20,691 nucleotides of DNA, taken from NCBI GenBank assembly GCA_902386085.1, contig CABMIA010000003.1, forward strand, positions 1 to 20,691, read 5' to 3'. The translations under genes and the position numbers were made by a program. This document shows, in pieces, positions 1 to 7,295 of the stretch. The stretch comes from an uncultured archaeon (lineage in GTDB: Archaea > Halobacteriota > Methanosarcinia > Methanosarcinales > Methanoperedenaceae). Numbering within the stretch: the stretch's first letter is position 1; every line of letters begins with the position of its first letter. The notes under the pieces are model-generated. The model saw only the letters and a program-made list of their open reading frames with translations, made no database searches and was not told the DNA's origin.

Positions 1-135
1 GTTTTGGCTTTTGTCAATAATTTTTTTTAAAGCATAGGAAAAATATAAACACATATCCCTATCTTGCGCCTGAATTTTCTTCCAAAAATTTGATAATCTT
101 GAAGTGTACGTTTATGAATATGTTCGTATAGATGG
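1..135. other. AT-rich leader region without a gene
   Basis: No reading frame with a credible start and composition is seen before the first gene. The stretch is AT-rich and holds the first of two imperfect direct repeats (32-74), described separately. Any gene to the left lies outside the window. Confidence 0.5.
32..74 (+). repeat. Direct repeat copy 1 flanking the first gene
   Basis: This 43-nt segment begins GCATAGGAAA and ends GCCTGAA. It recurs imperfectly at 647-688 in the same orientation, with roughly 35 of 43 positions matching and one gap. The two copies bracket the gene at 217-621, one upstream of its promoter and one just after its stop. They could be insertion-site duplicates, recombination sites or operators. 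No function is recognised. Confidence 0.55.
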
Positions 136-146
136 GTTTATATATG
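136..146 (+). promoter_or_regulatory. Archaeal TATA box for the gene at 217
   Basis: GTTTATATATG is a very good archaeal TATA box. It predicts transcription from about 165-170 and a 5' leader of roughly 50 nt, consistent with the clear Shine-Dalgarno GGAGG at 206-210. Confidence 0.55.
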
Positions 147-216
147 TTATAATACATGTTAAGTGATATGTCATTATGCATGTATGTTGATATGTGTGTG
201 ATGATGGAGGAAACAT

Positions 217-621
217 ATGACTAGAAAAATAAGGAATCAGAAACTTATAAGATGTGGGGTTTTAGTGTCTTATGACCCCCTGTACGATGATGTTGAAGGG
301 ACGTGGTTAGATGAGCTACTAGACGAAGGTGAAGTGTCTTATGATACTTGGAATATTAAGGATGCTTACGAAGGGCTCCCAGTATTCATATATGAAAAAA
401 ATAAAGGAATTGTTGCTTGTGCTCAAATCGTTCGACCATTGAGTCAAGATGAGATTGGGATAATGGGCGCTATCGACAAGGAAAAATACCCATTTGAAAT
501 TATTCCTCCAATTACGCTCAAAAAACTTCGAGATGAAGGTATCATTTCTAAGAATCCACCTCAAACATTTCAATACTTAACTGATGAGGATTGTACAACA
601 TTAGAAGATTTGCTTGAATAA
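217..621 (+). CDS. Hypothetical protein, possible PUA/EVE-like fold
   Basis: A 134-residue, acidic, soluble protein with no signal peptide or membrane segment. The ATG is preceded by a strong GGAGG with 6 nt spacing, so the start is secure. The middle (about residues 50-75) reads as strand-rich, with PVFIYEKNKGIVACAQIV, reminiscent of PUA-like/EVE/ASCH domains in which a conserved strand reports a nucleic-acid-binding pocket. The C-terminus (about 90-134) is a helical, acidic tail. That fold call is inference from pattern only; I do not recognise the family. The gene stands alone in AT-rich DNA, is bracketed by direct repeats and is followed by a T-rich stretch (627-638) that could terminate transcription. 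With the HEPN gene downstream it may belong to an accessory or defence patch. Confidence 0.75.
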   Translation: MTRKIRNQKLIRCGVLVSYDPLYDDVEGTWLDELLDEGEVSYDTWNIKDAYEGLPVFIYEKNKGIVACAQIVRPLSQDEIGIMGAIDKEKYPFEIIPPITLKKLRDEGIISKNPPQTFQYLTDEDCTTLEDLLE

Positions 622-646
622 ATCATATCTTTCTCTTTTAATGCAT

Positions 647-688
647 GCATAGGAAACTATAAACGCATATCATTATCTGCTGCCTGAA
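647..688 (+). repeat. Direct repeat copy 2 flanking the first gene
   Basis: This is the second copy of the GCATAGGAAA...GCCTGAA segment seen at 32-74, same orientation, about 80% identical. It starts 25 nt after the stop codon of the gene at 217-621. Confidence 0.55.
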
Positions 689-878
689 ATGGTAGTTACT
701 AATTTATAGGTTTATCAATTAGATTTTTAAATGCTTTTATGCTTGCAGCGAACCAGTGTAACATTTACAATATATGCTGTCAATGCAGATGCACAAATAC
801 AATCCTGATCATACAAGATAACGTAAATTCGGTAGATTTATGCTTAGAAATGTAGATGGGAAGTAAGAGGATGATGAT

Positions 879-1529
879 TTGAGCAGTGCGCCTCCAATAG
901 ATCCAAACATGTTGAGTATGGCGAAATTAGATAAATCAATTGGGAAATCTCGTGACCTGTGGTTAAGGCGGGCAGCCGAAGATTACGTAACCACTCGTGT
1001 ATTGATTCTTTCTGGTCTTCATAGATTAGGCGCATACCACCTGCAGCAGACTGTTGAAAAATACTTAAAAGCTTTTATTTTGAAATCTTATGGATTAGAT
1101 GACCAGTTTATCAAAGGCTGTAAAGATAATAAAAGAAAGAAAGTTAAATTTGCTACCCATCATTTAGACACGTTATTGTACTATTGTCAACAAAAAGATA
1201 AATTTTTCAAGGAAGATGGTGTTAAAACGCTTGTTGATATATTATATAGTGATAAACCAAATCAACCGAAAGTCGATTTTAACCAAGTAAGGTACGATGT
1301 TCAATTTACAATAGATTTTACCAACAACTTCCCTCCGATTCTTACTTACCTGGATTACTTCGTAAAAAATATAAGAGGTTTTGTAAATGCCGATATTAAA
1401 GATGTGATAGTTGAGCTCCAAGAAAGGCCGGGCATTAATCTTAGGGAGTTACACTTTTTAGCTGGCATGGAATTAAAGGACTTGGCAAATTTTTTTTTTG
1501 AAGAAAATAAGGCCTTTGAAGAGCCGTAG
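879..1529 (+). CDS. HEPN domain-containing protein
   Basis: A 216-residue protein. Residues 25-165 look like a HEPN domain: an initial helix WLRRAAEDYVTTRVLI, then the hallmark helix with HLQQTVEKYLKAFIL (about 54-68), and a later helix after VRYD (about 137-140). HEPN proteins are all-helical, often RNases or AMPylated toxins paired with MNT nucleotidyltransferases. No MNT partner is adjacent, and the RNase signature Rx4-6H is not evident, so catalytic activity is uncertain. A C-terminal extension of about 50 residues (165-216) is unassigned. The start taken is TTG at 879, behind AGAGG at 866-870; an ATG at 909 is an alternative and would remove ten residues. A possible TATA box lies at 768-776. 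A run of nine or more T near 1491-1499 in the coding region is a frameshift-prone spot. Confidence 0.85.
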   Translation: MSSAPPIDPNMLSMAKLDKSIGKSRDLWLRRAAEDYVTTRVLILSGLHRLGAYHLQQTVEKYLKAFILKSYGLDDQFIKGCKDNKRKKVKFATHHLDTLLYYCQQKDKFFKEDGVKTLVDILYSDKPNQPKVDFNQVRYDVQFTIDFTNNFPPILTYLDYFVKNIRGFVNADIKDVIVELQERPGINLRELHFLAGMELKDLANFFFEENKAFEEP

Positions 1530-1557
1530 AAAAAAATTTCATTGTAACCTGACGCTA

Positions 1558-1606
1558 ACGTTAAATCGCCCAGCAGGGCTTTCTTGATCACAAGCTAATT
1601 TAACGT
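1558..1606 (+). terminator. Nested inverted repeat / possible terminator or attenuator
   Basis: Perfect 9-bp arms ACGTTAAAT (1558-1566) and ATTTAACGT (1598-1606) enclose a compact hairpin GCCCAGCAGGGC (1568-1579) followed by TTTCTT. The inner hairpin plus T-run could end the HEPN transcript. The outer stem finishes two bases before the ATG of the radical SAM gene, so it could also fold over that start and affect its translation. No known riboswitch is recognised. Confidence 0.5.
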
Positions 1607-1608
1607 AA

Positions 1609-2736
1609 ATGAATGTGCAGCCAAATAAAATAAAACCTGTTAATTTCCGCTATTTCAAAAACAACATGCAGAGCATTGCAGCCTTGCTGCCCCTTATTCC
1701 CGGCGCAGACCTTGTGCCTGAACCCTCTCCAGGCATCATGATCTACAGCTTTGCCACACCGCAGGCATCATCCATTTTCCATGAAATCGGGCAATCAGAA
1801 ATAAGGCCGGTATTAATAGCCGGCGGCCCGCATCCGTCCTCACGCCCTGAGGAAACGCTGCGTTATTTTGATTACGTTGTCATAGGAGAAGGAGAAGAAA
1901 CACTGCCTGAACTGATTAAGGTAGTGCTGGATGGAAGAGATGTTTCTTCGGTTAAGGGCGTCGGGTTTAAAAAAGATGGAGAGTTTATCTTCACAGGAAA
2001 AAGAGAGAACATTGATCTGGATAAATATCCTCCTTTTCATCCAGATATGGTACACAGCAGCATCGAAATAACCCGCGGCTGCCCGTTCAACTGTGCTTAT
2101 TGCGGAACCCCGCAATTATTTGGCCACACTATGAGGCATCGCAGCATAGATATCATCTCAAAATATGCAAAATTCCTAAAAGACGTCAGGTTCACATCTC
2201 CAAACGCGTTTGCCTATGGTTCAGATGGCATTCATCCGCGAAAGGAAAAGATAGAAGCGCTGCTTTCAGCTTTGCCAAAAGAAAGGAACATATTTTTTGG
2301 CACATTCCCATCCGAGGTAAGGCCTGAATTCATAACCGACGAACTCCTCGAACTCGTGTCAGAGTACTGCGCAAATACCGCCATCAATATGGGCGGGCAG
2401 TCCGGAAGCCAGAGGATACTTGACAGGATTAAACGGGGTCACACAGTAGAAGACATACTTACCGGCGCTGAAAAATGCCTCCAGCACGGCTTCACGCCTG
2501 TTGTGGATTTTATCTTCGGACTGCCTTATGAAACAGAAGATGACCAGCAGGAGACGCTGCTGATAATCAAATGGCTCACCGGAAAAGGAGGAAATGTGCA
2601 TTCCCACCATTTTATACCCCTGCCAGGGACAGCGCTTGAGAACTTCCTTCCTGTTCCCGTATCAAGACAGGTGGACAGGGTGATGGGTGAACTTGCGCTT
2701 CACGGGAAAACAAGCGGGAGATGGTCTAAAGCTTGA
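1609..2736 (+). CDS. B12-binding-domain/radical SAM protein, MJ1487-like
   Basis: A 375-residue protein. The N-terminal part (about 1-140) is a Rossmann-like cobalamin-binding-type domain with AGGPHPSSRP (71-80) and VIGEGEETLPEL (91-102). The radical SAM core follows, with the cluster motif CPFNCAYC giving C158, C162 and C165, the three ligands of the SAM-binding [4Fe-4S] cluster. GFTPVVDFIFGLPYETEDD and the HFIPLPGTALENF stretch near the end are typical of the B12/radical SAM group. The classical DxHxxG cobalamin motif is not seen, as is common in this archaeal group. Substrate is unknown. The ATG is immediately preceded by an in-frame TAA, so the start cannot be further upstream; no Shine-Dalgarno is visible. 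The 3' end overlaps the convergent coiled-coil gene by 11 bp. Confidence 0.88.
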   Translation: MNVQPNKIKPVNFRYFKNNMQSIAALLPLIPGADLVPEPSPGIMIYSFATPQASSIFHEIGQSEIRPVLIAGGPHPSSRPEETLRYFDYVVIGEGEETLPELIKVVLDGRDVSSVKGVGFKKDGEFIFTGKRENIDLDKYPPFHPDMVHSSIEITRGCPFNCAYCGTPQLFGHTMRHRSIDIISKYAKFLKDVRFTSPNAFAYGSDGIHPRKEKIEALLSALPKERNIFFGTFPSEVRPEFITDELLELVSEYCANTAINMGGQSGSQRILDRIKRGHTVEDILTGAEKCLQHGFTPVVDFIFGLPYETEDDQQETLLIIKWLTGKGGNVHSHHFIPLPGTALENFLPVPVSRQVDRVMGELALHGKTSGRWSKA

Positions 2737-3856
2737 TGTCCTTGTTCTCGACAAGAAGCCTGAACTCATCAAGGCTCAATCTCCCGCTTTTCTTGAACTT
2801 CTCCTTTGCCTGCTCCCGTTTCCCTTCGTTTTTCTGCTCATCCCTGGTTAACTGGATTTCTTTCATCTGTTCAAGGTACACTCCAAGTTCATCCCTGACT
2901 TTGGGTATCTCGGTCTTGAGAGCGCTTATCCTTTTCCGAAGAGGGGCAATGCCTTTATATTTCTCAGACACTTGATTGTGATAAGAGTCCGCCTCTTTCC
3001 TGATCGCATCTATCTCATGATAAATAGCGATCATCTCTTCATGGTATTTCTGCGATTCCTGCGCAAGAGTTTGTATCTGCGCATGCAAAGAATCCATATC
3101 TGTAAAAATTTCCTTTGCCTGGTTGTATTCCACTGAGATCTCGGAATGTATTACATTAGCTTTCTTGGTGGCATCAAGCCTTTTCATCAGCTCGGCAAGG
3201 CGGTTAAAAACATTGATCTCATGCTCAAGAGGGATATCTGCTGTCAAAAATATGTTGAGCTCTTCACTGTATGCCTTTTCAAGCGTCTCAACCCTCCCCC
3301 GCGCGGTCGTATTCAGTTCGTCCCTGGTTTTCTTAAGTTCCCCGATTTTTTCGCTGAATTCTTTTCCCTTGCCTTTGAGCTGATCCCGCATGGATTTCAA
3401 TTCCGCAATCCTGGCATTTGTTTCATCACGCTTTTTCCGCAGTTCTGCAGCTTTTGGGGAAAGTTCTTTTACCCTGGCATTCAGTTCATCACGCTTGGTC
3501 TTGGATTCCTGCCCCCCCTGGTTGTGAAGAGAAATCTCACGGAAGGTATTTTTAAGTTCTCTTTCATTCTGTTCCAACCTTTGTCTCAGGAGATTGATTT
3601 TTTCTTTTAATTCACGTTCGGAAAGTTTTGGGTATACTGGTGGCGCATCGCTTTTTTCTGGTTCCGGTTTAGTTACCTCTTGCTGCGTTACATTCTCAGG
3701 CTGCTTCTCTTCAGGTTCCTGCGGTGCGGGTGAGTCTTGGGTTTCTGGTTGTGTAGGTTGCGTATTCTCAGCCTGAGTATTTTCTGCCTGTGAATCCTCA
3801 ACCTGCGTATTCTCTGCAAGCGTATTTTCCGCCCGTGTATTCTCAGATTCGGTCAA
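2726..3856 (-). CDS. Coiled-coil protein, COG1340-like
   Basis: A 376-residue protein. Residues 4-33 are six tandem pentapeptides of the type AENTQ, followed by a Pro/Glu/Gln-rich linker to about 78, then a long predicted coiled coil (about 80-350) rich in K, E, L and R with repeats such as KKRDETNARIAELK. It ends with FKKSGRLSLDEFRLLVE, a tail typical of archaeal COG1340 proteins. That family is sometimes labelled phosphoserine phosphatase, for which I see no support here. The start is TTG at 3856, only 3 nt after the stop of the upstream gene, and behind GGCGGGA, which suggests coupled translation. It is the last gene of the MCM - DUF424 - coiled coil operon. Function is unknown; a structural role linked to replication or chromosome organisation is inference from position. 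Confidence 0.85.
   Translation of the reverse strand: MTESENTRAENTLAENTQVEDSQAENTQAENTQPTQPETQDSPAPQEPEEKQPENVTQQEVTKPEPEKSDAPPVYPKLSERELKEKINLLRQRLEQNERELKNTFREISLHNQGGQESKTKRDELNARVKELSPKAAELRKKRDETNARIAELKSMRDQLKGKGKEFSEKIGELKKTRDELNTTARGRVETLEKAYSEELNIFLTADIPLEHEINVFNRLAELMKRLDATKKANVIHSEISVEYNQAKEIFTDMDSLHAQIQTLAQESQKYHEEMIAIYHEIDAIRKEADSYHNQVSEKYKGIAPLRKRISALKTEIPKVRDELGVYLEQMKEIQLTRDEQKNEGKREQAKEKFKKSGRLSLDEFRLLVENKDIKL
3758..3847 (-). repeat. 15-nt tandem repeat coding an AENTQ-type pentapeptide array
   Basis: Six consecutive 15-nt units encode SENTR, AENTL, AENTQ, VEDSQ, AENTQ and AENTQ at the N-terminus of the coiled-coil protein. Because the unit is a multiple of three, gain or loss of copies would change length without breaking the frame. 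The product is acidic, polar and probably disordered. Confidence 0.8.
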
Positions 3857-3859
3857 ACT

Positions 3860-4507
3860 TTATCCCGCCTTTTGTTTTTCCCAGTAAGCAGAAGCAGTGT
3901 TATGACTTTCGATCCTGTGCTTTAACCAGTTATAGCGTCCTTCAATATCACGTATCTGCTTTCCATATTCTTCCATAGAGCCTTTATCCTGCTTTGGTTT
4001 ATTCTGAAGGGATAATAGTTCCTTATGTGAAAAATTGGCTTCATTTAACTTATCCGGGATCCCTTTGCACGTAATTGTAATTCCTGCTTTCCTTGCTGCC
4101 GATTCAAACTCATAAAGTAGTTTTTTCATCTCTACAATAATCTTTTCTTCTTCCTCAATATTCTTTGTATTCTGGAGTTTTTTCTCAAATTCTTCTATTT
4201 TGCCGGAAATACGCGCAGCCTCCTGAACACTGGCTGCCCCTGCGGCGCGCATTTTCTCCTGTATCATATTGAATATTTCTTCTCTTAGTTTTTTTGCCTG
4301 ATGGAAAAGAAGGTAATATTTTTCGTTAAGAACAAGTATTTTCGCTTCTGCGGTTTCAATTTCTTTTTTAACATTATCAGACTGTTGTTTAAGAGTATTC
4401 ATCTTCCCTGTGATCCCTGAAAACTCAGTATTGTAAATATCAAGAAATTTCTTGTGTTTTTCAATAACAAGTTCAATTAATTTATTGTTTTCTATTAATT
4501 CTGTCAT
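3860..4507 (-). CDS. Coiled-coil protein of the MCM operon
   Basis: A 215-residue protein, mostly helical, with heptad-like patterns across about residues 5-75 and 90-145 (for example KIEEFEKKLQNTKNIEEEEK). It has no membrane segment or recognised catalytic motif. The C-terminal part (about 170-215) contains another charged helix with IEGRYNWLKHRIE. The ATG overlaps the stop codon of the DUF424 gene as ATGA (4504-4507), a strong sign of translational coupling, and its own stop is 3 nt from the next coiled-coil gene. Two adjacent coiled-coil genes may encode partner subunits; that is inference. Confidence 0.83.
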   Translation of the reverse strand: MTELIENNKLIELVIEKHKKFLDIYNTEFSGITGKMNTLKQQSDNVKKEIETAEAKILVLNEKYYLLFHQAKKLREEIFNMIQEKMRAAGAASVQEAARISGKIEEFEKKLQNTKNIEEEEKIIVEMKKLLYEFESAARKAGITITCKGIPDKLNEANFSHKELLSLQNKPKQDKGSMEEYGKQIRDIEGRYNWLKHRIESHNTASAYWEKQKAG

Positions 4508-4794
4508 ATTCGCACCATCTGCGCATGGGGGACTCCTTCGATGAATATAATGGTATCAGGATCGATACAGCCGCAATCAACCGCGCAGGCTATTGATTTC
4601 TTGCCTGCTATATTTGCAATCGTGGCACTCAGGAGCGCCTCTTTTACATCTTTTTCTGAAGCTTCAGCGCCTTTATAGAAATTCTCTTCGAGTTTAAGAA
4701 CAAGATCGCCTTCCCTGAATTTTTTCCCGACAATATTCCTATCACAGACTGCGACCATGGTCTGCAACTCCACATCATATTTTTTCATATACAT
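4504..4794 (-). CDS. DUF424 domain-containing protein
   Basis: A roughly 96-residue small archaeal protein matching DUF424: MVAVCDRNIVGKKFREGDL near the N-terminus, ATIANIAGKKSIACAV in the middle, and the family ending IEGVPHAQMVRI. The molecular function of DUF424 is not established. The frame is open to a TTG at 4800 that overlaps the MCM stop codon, but family members usually begin directly with a short MYxK-like strand, so the ATG at 4794 is preferred; ATG 4788 is also possible. It sits between MCM and a coiled-coil gene and overlaps the latter by four bases, so it is almost certainly co-transcribed with MCM. Confidence 0.9.
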   Translation of the reverse strand: MYMKKYDVELQTMVAVCDRNIVGKKFREGDLVLKLEENFYKGAEASEKDVKEALLSATIANIAGKKSIACAVDCGCIDPDTIIFIEGVPHAQMVRI

Positions 4795-4796
4795 GT

Positions 4797-6881
4797 TCAA
4801 ACAACCCTGAATTTTTCATTAGTCACTTCAAGTATCTCTCCAACGGCTTTTAATTTTTGTAGCATATCTTCAACAGTATCTTTCTTGATACCTGATTCTT
4901 CAGCCTTTGATATAATATCTTCTAAGGGAACCGAACTCTTATATTCTTCCTGGAGATCCCTGATTATCTCTTTTAATATCTTAATCCTATCCTTCTGGCT
5001 CTTGCTTATGCCCACGTTGATAATATCGGCATCAAGCCTGCCGGTTTCAGGGTCTGTCATGACCTGCTTGAGACTTGCCATCACGATCCTGATCACGCGC
5101 GTCGTATCTTCCGTGGTGATGACATTGCTCAACCTGACGCGGGCGCTTGCCTCGGCGAGGCGGATAAGTGCTTCAAGCTGTCGCGCGGTCACTGGGACAG
5201 GGGAATTCGGGTCTTCGCCCTGCTTTCGCAGGCTCAGGTAAAAGTCTATCAACTGTTTCCTGGCATCATCCTGGATGATGGGAAAGATGTTCCTTTTTGT
5301 ATATGCGATATATTTCCTGAGCATATCGGCCTGTATGACCGGCTGGATGACCTCCATGGCTTTCGTAATTTCTTCCGCTTCTATGCCTGAATTAAGGACA
5401 TTTTCTCTCCTTACCGAGAGTTCTCCTGCATAGTGCGCCTTCAGGATATGCTCGGCAATCGCAGTATCCCTGCCAACCGAAGGTTCGTCCGTCAGGATGA
5501 AGATCAGGTCAAAGCGCGACAGGAGCGCGGGGGGCATATTGATCTGTTTCGCAATCGGCTCGTACCTGTCAAACCTCCCGAACTTGGGATTTGCAGCCCC
5601 GAGCAGCGCGCAGCGTGATTTCAATGTTGCCATTATACCGGCTTTTGCAATGCTGATCGTCTGCTGCTCCATTGCTTCGTGCATCGAACTCCTGTCGTCG
5701 GATTCCATCTTGTCAAGTTCGTCAACGCATGCCAGACCCATATCAGCAAGCACAAGCGCCCCTGCTTCGAGAGTCCACCTACCTTCACCGAATTCGTCCT
5801 TGACCGCGGTCGCTGTAAGACCTGCGGATGTTGAGCTTTTCCCGCTTGTGTATATGCCGCGCGGCGCAAGCCTGACCCCGTATCTTAGAAGCTGGGATTT
5901 CGCCACTCCCGGATCGCCTACAAGAAGGATATGGACATCGCCGCGTATCCGCGTCCCGTCAGGCAGGGATTTCGGTATCCCGGAAAACAGTTGAAGCGCC
6001 ATGGCTTCCTTGACTTCCTCATAGCCATAGATGGAAGGCGCTATCGAATAGATGACCTTGCTGTAAACTTCGGCGTCTTTCCCAAGCTCGAGTATCTCGT
6101 CGATCTCCTCTTTTGATATTTCGATCTCTTCAAACTCCTTATCCTCCACATCAATGGATATCCCGTCAAGGACGAGATCAAAGAACGTACTTTTCCCCTG
6201 CGCAGTGCTTCTCTGGTAGGAACGCAGTATCCCTGAGACCACTACGCGGTCACCCGGCGCGACGATCCCGGCAAGGTCGTCATCCACATCCACATCCAGC
6301 GTCTGCGGCTGCTCGCCCCCGCGCAGGTCGTCAGGCGATTCCTGCACGCGAAGCTTCTGCGCGTCTATGAACTCGGATTCTTCGTGCACAAGCTTAAATG
6401 GGCCTTTGCGCCCGCATACATCGTTTTCACACTCGAAAGGTTCAACGAATTTTCCTTCCCCCTGCGGGACAAGGGTAACATGATCGCATCTCTGGCATTT
6501 GAACGCCGCATTGATGATCTTGGGTCTCACTTCAGTGGCCTTCCTGATCAACCCCGCTATTGCTATGAATTTGTTGATATTTTCGCTCCTGAGTTCCCTT
6601 ATCTGGATGCGTTCGGGCAGCCTGACGATACGCACATGGGTTTTTTCAAAAATTACATCTGCAGGAAGATCGATCCCTGAAAGCGCTTCGTTGGCATGTT
6701 TTAAGGAAGCTTCGGGATGGTCGATCAACTCATGCGCAAGTTCCATATCGAACCGCTCAAGGTCGGAAAACTCGATGGAAAGGCTTCGCTTTTCAGGATA
6801 ATTTTTCGCAAGTTCAAGGATGTTCTCCCAGTAATAGCGCTTGAAGAAATCCTCCCAGACCTGCTGCGATGAGTGTGACAT
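4797..6881 (-). CDS. mcm: Replicative DNA helicase MCM
   Basis: The archaeal minichromosome maintenance helicase, a homohexameric AAA+ ATPase that unwinds DNA at the replication fork. Numbering from the ATG at 6881 (694 residues): N-terminal domain with a zinc site C129, C132, C151 and C156; OB-fold region to about 250; AAA+ core with Walker A GDPGVAKS (322-329), Walker B with D387-E388 (VDELDKM), and arginine finger LLSRFD (R456); C-terminal winged helix in about the last 80 residues. No intein interrupts it. The frame is open to ATG 6911 and TTG 6914, but placing the conserved YYW about 16 residues from the start agrees with Methanosarcina-type MCM, which favours 6881; no start has a convincing ribosome-binding site. 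It is the first gene of a four-gene operon. Confidence 0.97.
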   Translation of the reverse strand: MSHSSQQVWEDFFKRYYWENILELAKNYPEKRSLSIEFSDLERFDMELAHELIDHPEASLKHANEALSGIDLPADVIFEKTHVRIVRLPERIQIRELRSENINKFIAIAGLIRKATEVRPKIINAAFKCQRCDHVTLVPQGEGKFVEPFECENDVCGRKGPFKLVHEESEFIDAQKLRVQESPDDLRGGEQPQTLDVDVDDDLAGIVAPGDRVVVSGILRSYQRSTAQGKSTFFDLVLDGISIDVEDKEFEEIEISKEEIDEILELGKDAEVYSKVIYSIAPSIYGYEEVKEAMALQLFSGIPKSLPDGTRIRGDVHILLVGDPGVAKSQLLRYGVRLAPRGIYTSGKSSTSAGLTATAVKDEFGEGRWTLEAGALVLADMGLACVDELDKMESDDRSSMHEAMEQQTISIAKAGIMATLKSRCALLGAANPKFGRFDRYEPIAKQINMPPALLSRFDLIFILTDEPSVGRDTAIAEHILKAHYAGELSVRRENVLNSGIEAEEITKAMEVIQPVIQADMLRKYIAYTKRNIFPIIQDDARKQLIDFYLSLRKQGEDPNSPVPVTARQLEALIRLAEASARVRLSNVITTEDTTRVIRIVMASLKQVMTDPETGRLDADIINVGISKSQKDRIKILKEIIRDLQEEYKSSVPLEDIISKAEESGIKKDTVEDMLQKLKAVGEILEVTNEKFRVV

Positions 6882-6920
6882 TTTTAGACTACTAAAGTCA
6901 GAAGAGTACATCAAGGTTTC

Positions 6921-6936
6921 GAGCCACCTGTGGCTC
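6921..6936. repeat. Inverted repeat just upstream of MCM
   Basis: GAGCCAC-CT-GTGGCTC has perfect 7-bp arms separated by 2 bases. It lies 40-55 bp before the preferred MCM start, in a place to be an operator or a leader hairpin. A second GC-rich stretch (CGGCTTTTTGAGCC) follows at about 6939-6952. Confidence 0.5.
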
Positions 6937-7295
6937 TTCGGCTTTTTGAGCCTGGCAGTTCACAAAATACGGAATGCAGAGCTTTCATGTTTCCATTTAC
7001 GGGTCTGCGGACGATTTATTATATCTTTTATTATTCAACCCCTTTATTTCTATTGGAAAAATAAATAATAATGCTAATGAGCATAATGTGCATTTGCCGG
7101 AAAAATCATAATGCGTCGAAATGGTACACGATTGTTCATGGTTAATATGTATTTGATTTTCTACTTTTCAGCTATTTTACAGCCATGCATGCATAACTAC
7201 CCCTGTTTCATCTGGAAAATGGAAATTTTAAAGCATTCCATAGGAAAAAGAATGATATTTTGAAGTGTTTTCCTTCACATAGTGCTTATTAAATG
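6937..7295. other. Intergenic region between the helicase gene and MCM
   Basis: No gene is seen in about 360 bp. It must hold the MCM promoter; an AT-rich segment at about 7017-7030, read on the minus strand as AAAGATATAATAAA, is a plausible BRE/TATA pair giving a leader of about 100 nt. Near the helicase end (7246-7252) the minus strand carries a short T-run that could act as a terminator. A segment at 7228-7260 weakly resembles the repeat at 32-74. Confidence 0.4.

Noticed and set aside
7262..7285. Hairpin terminator after the helicase gene
   Set aside because: GTGAAG and CACTTC are mirror images, not reverse complements, so no stem forms.
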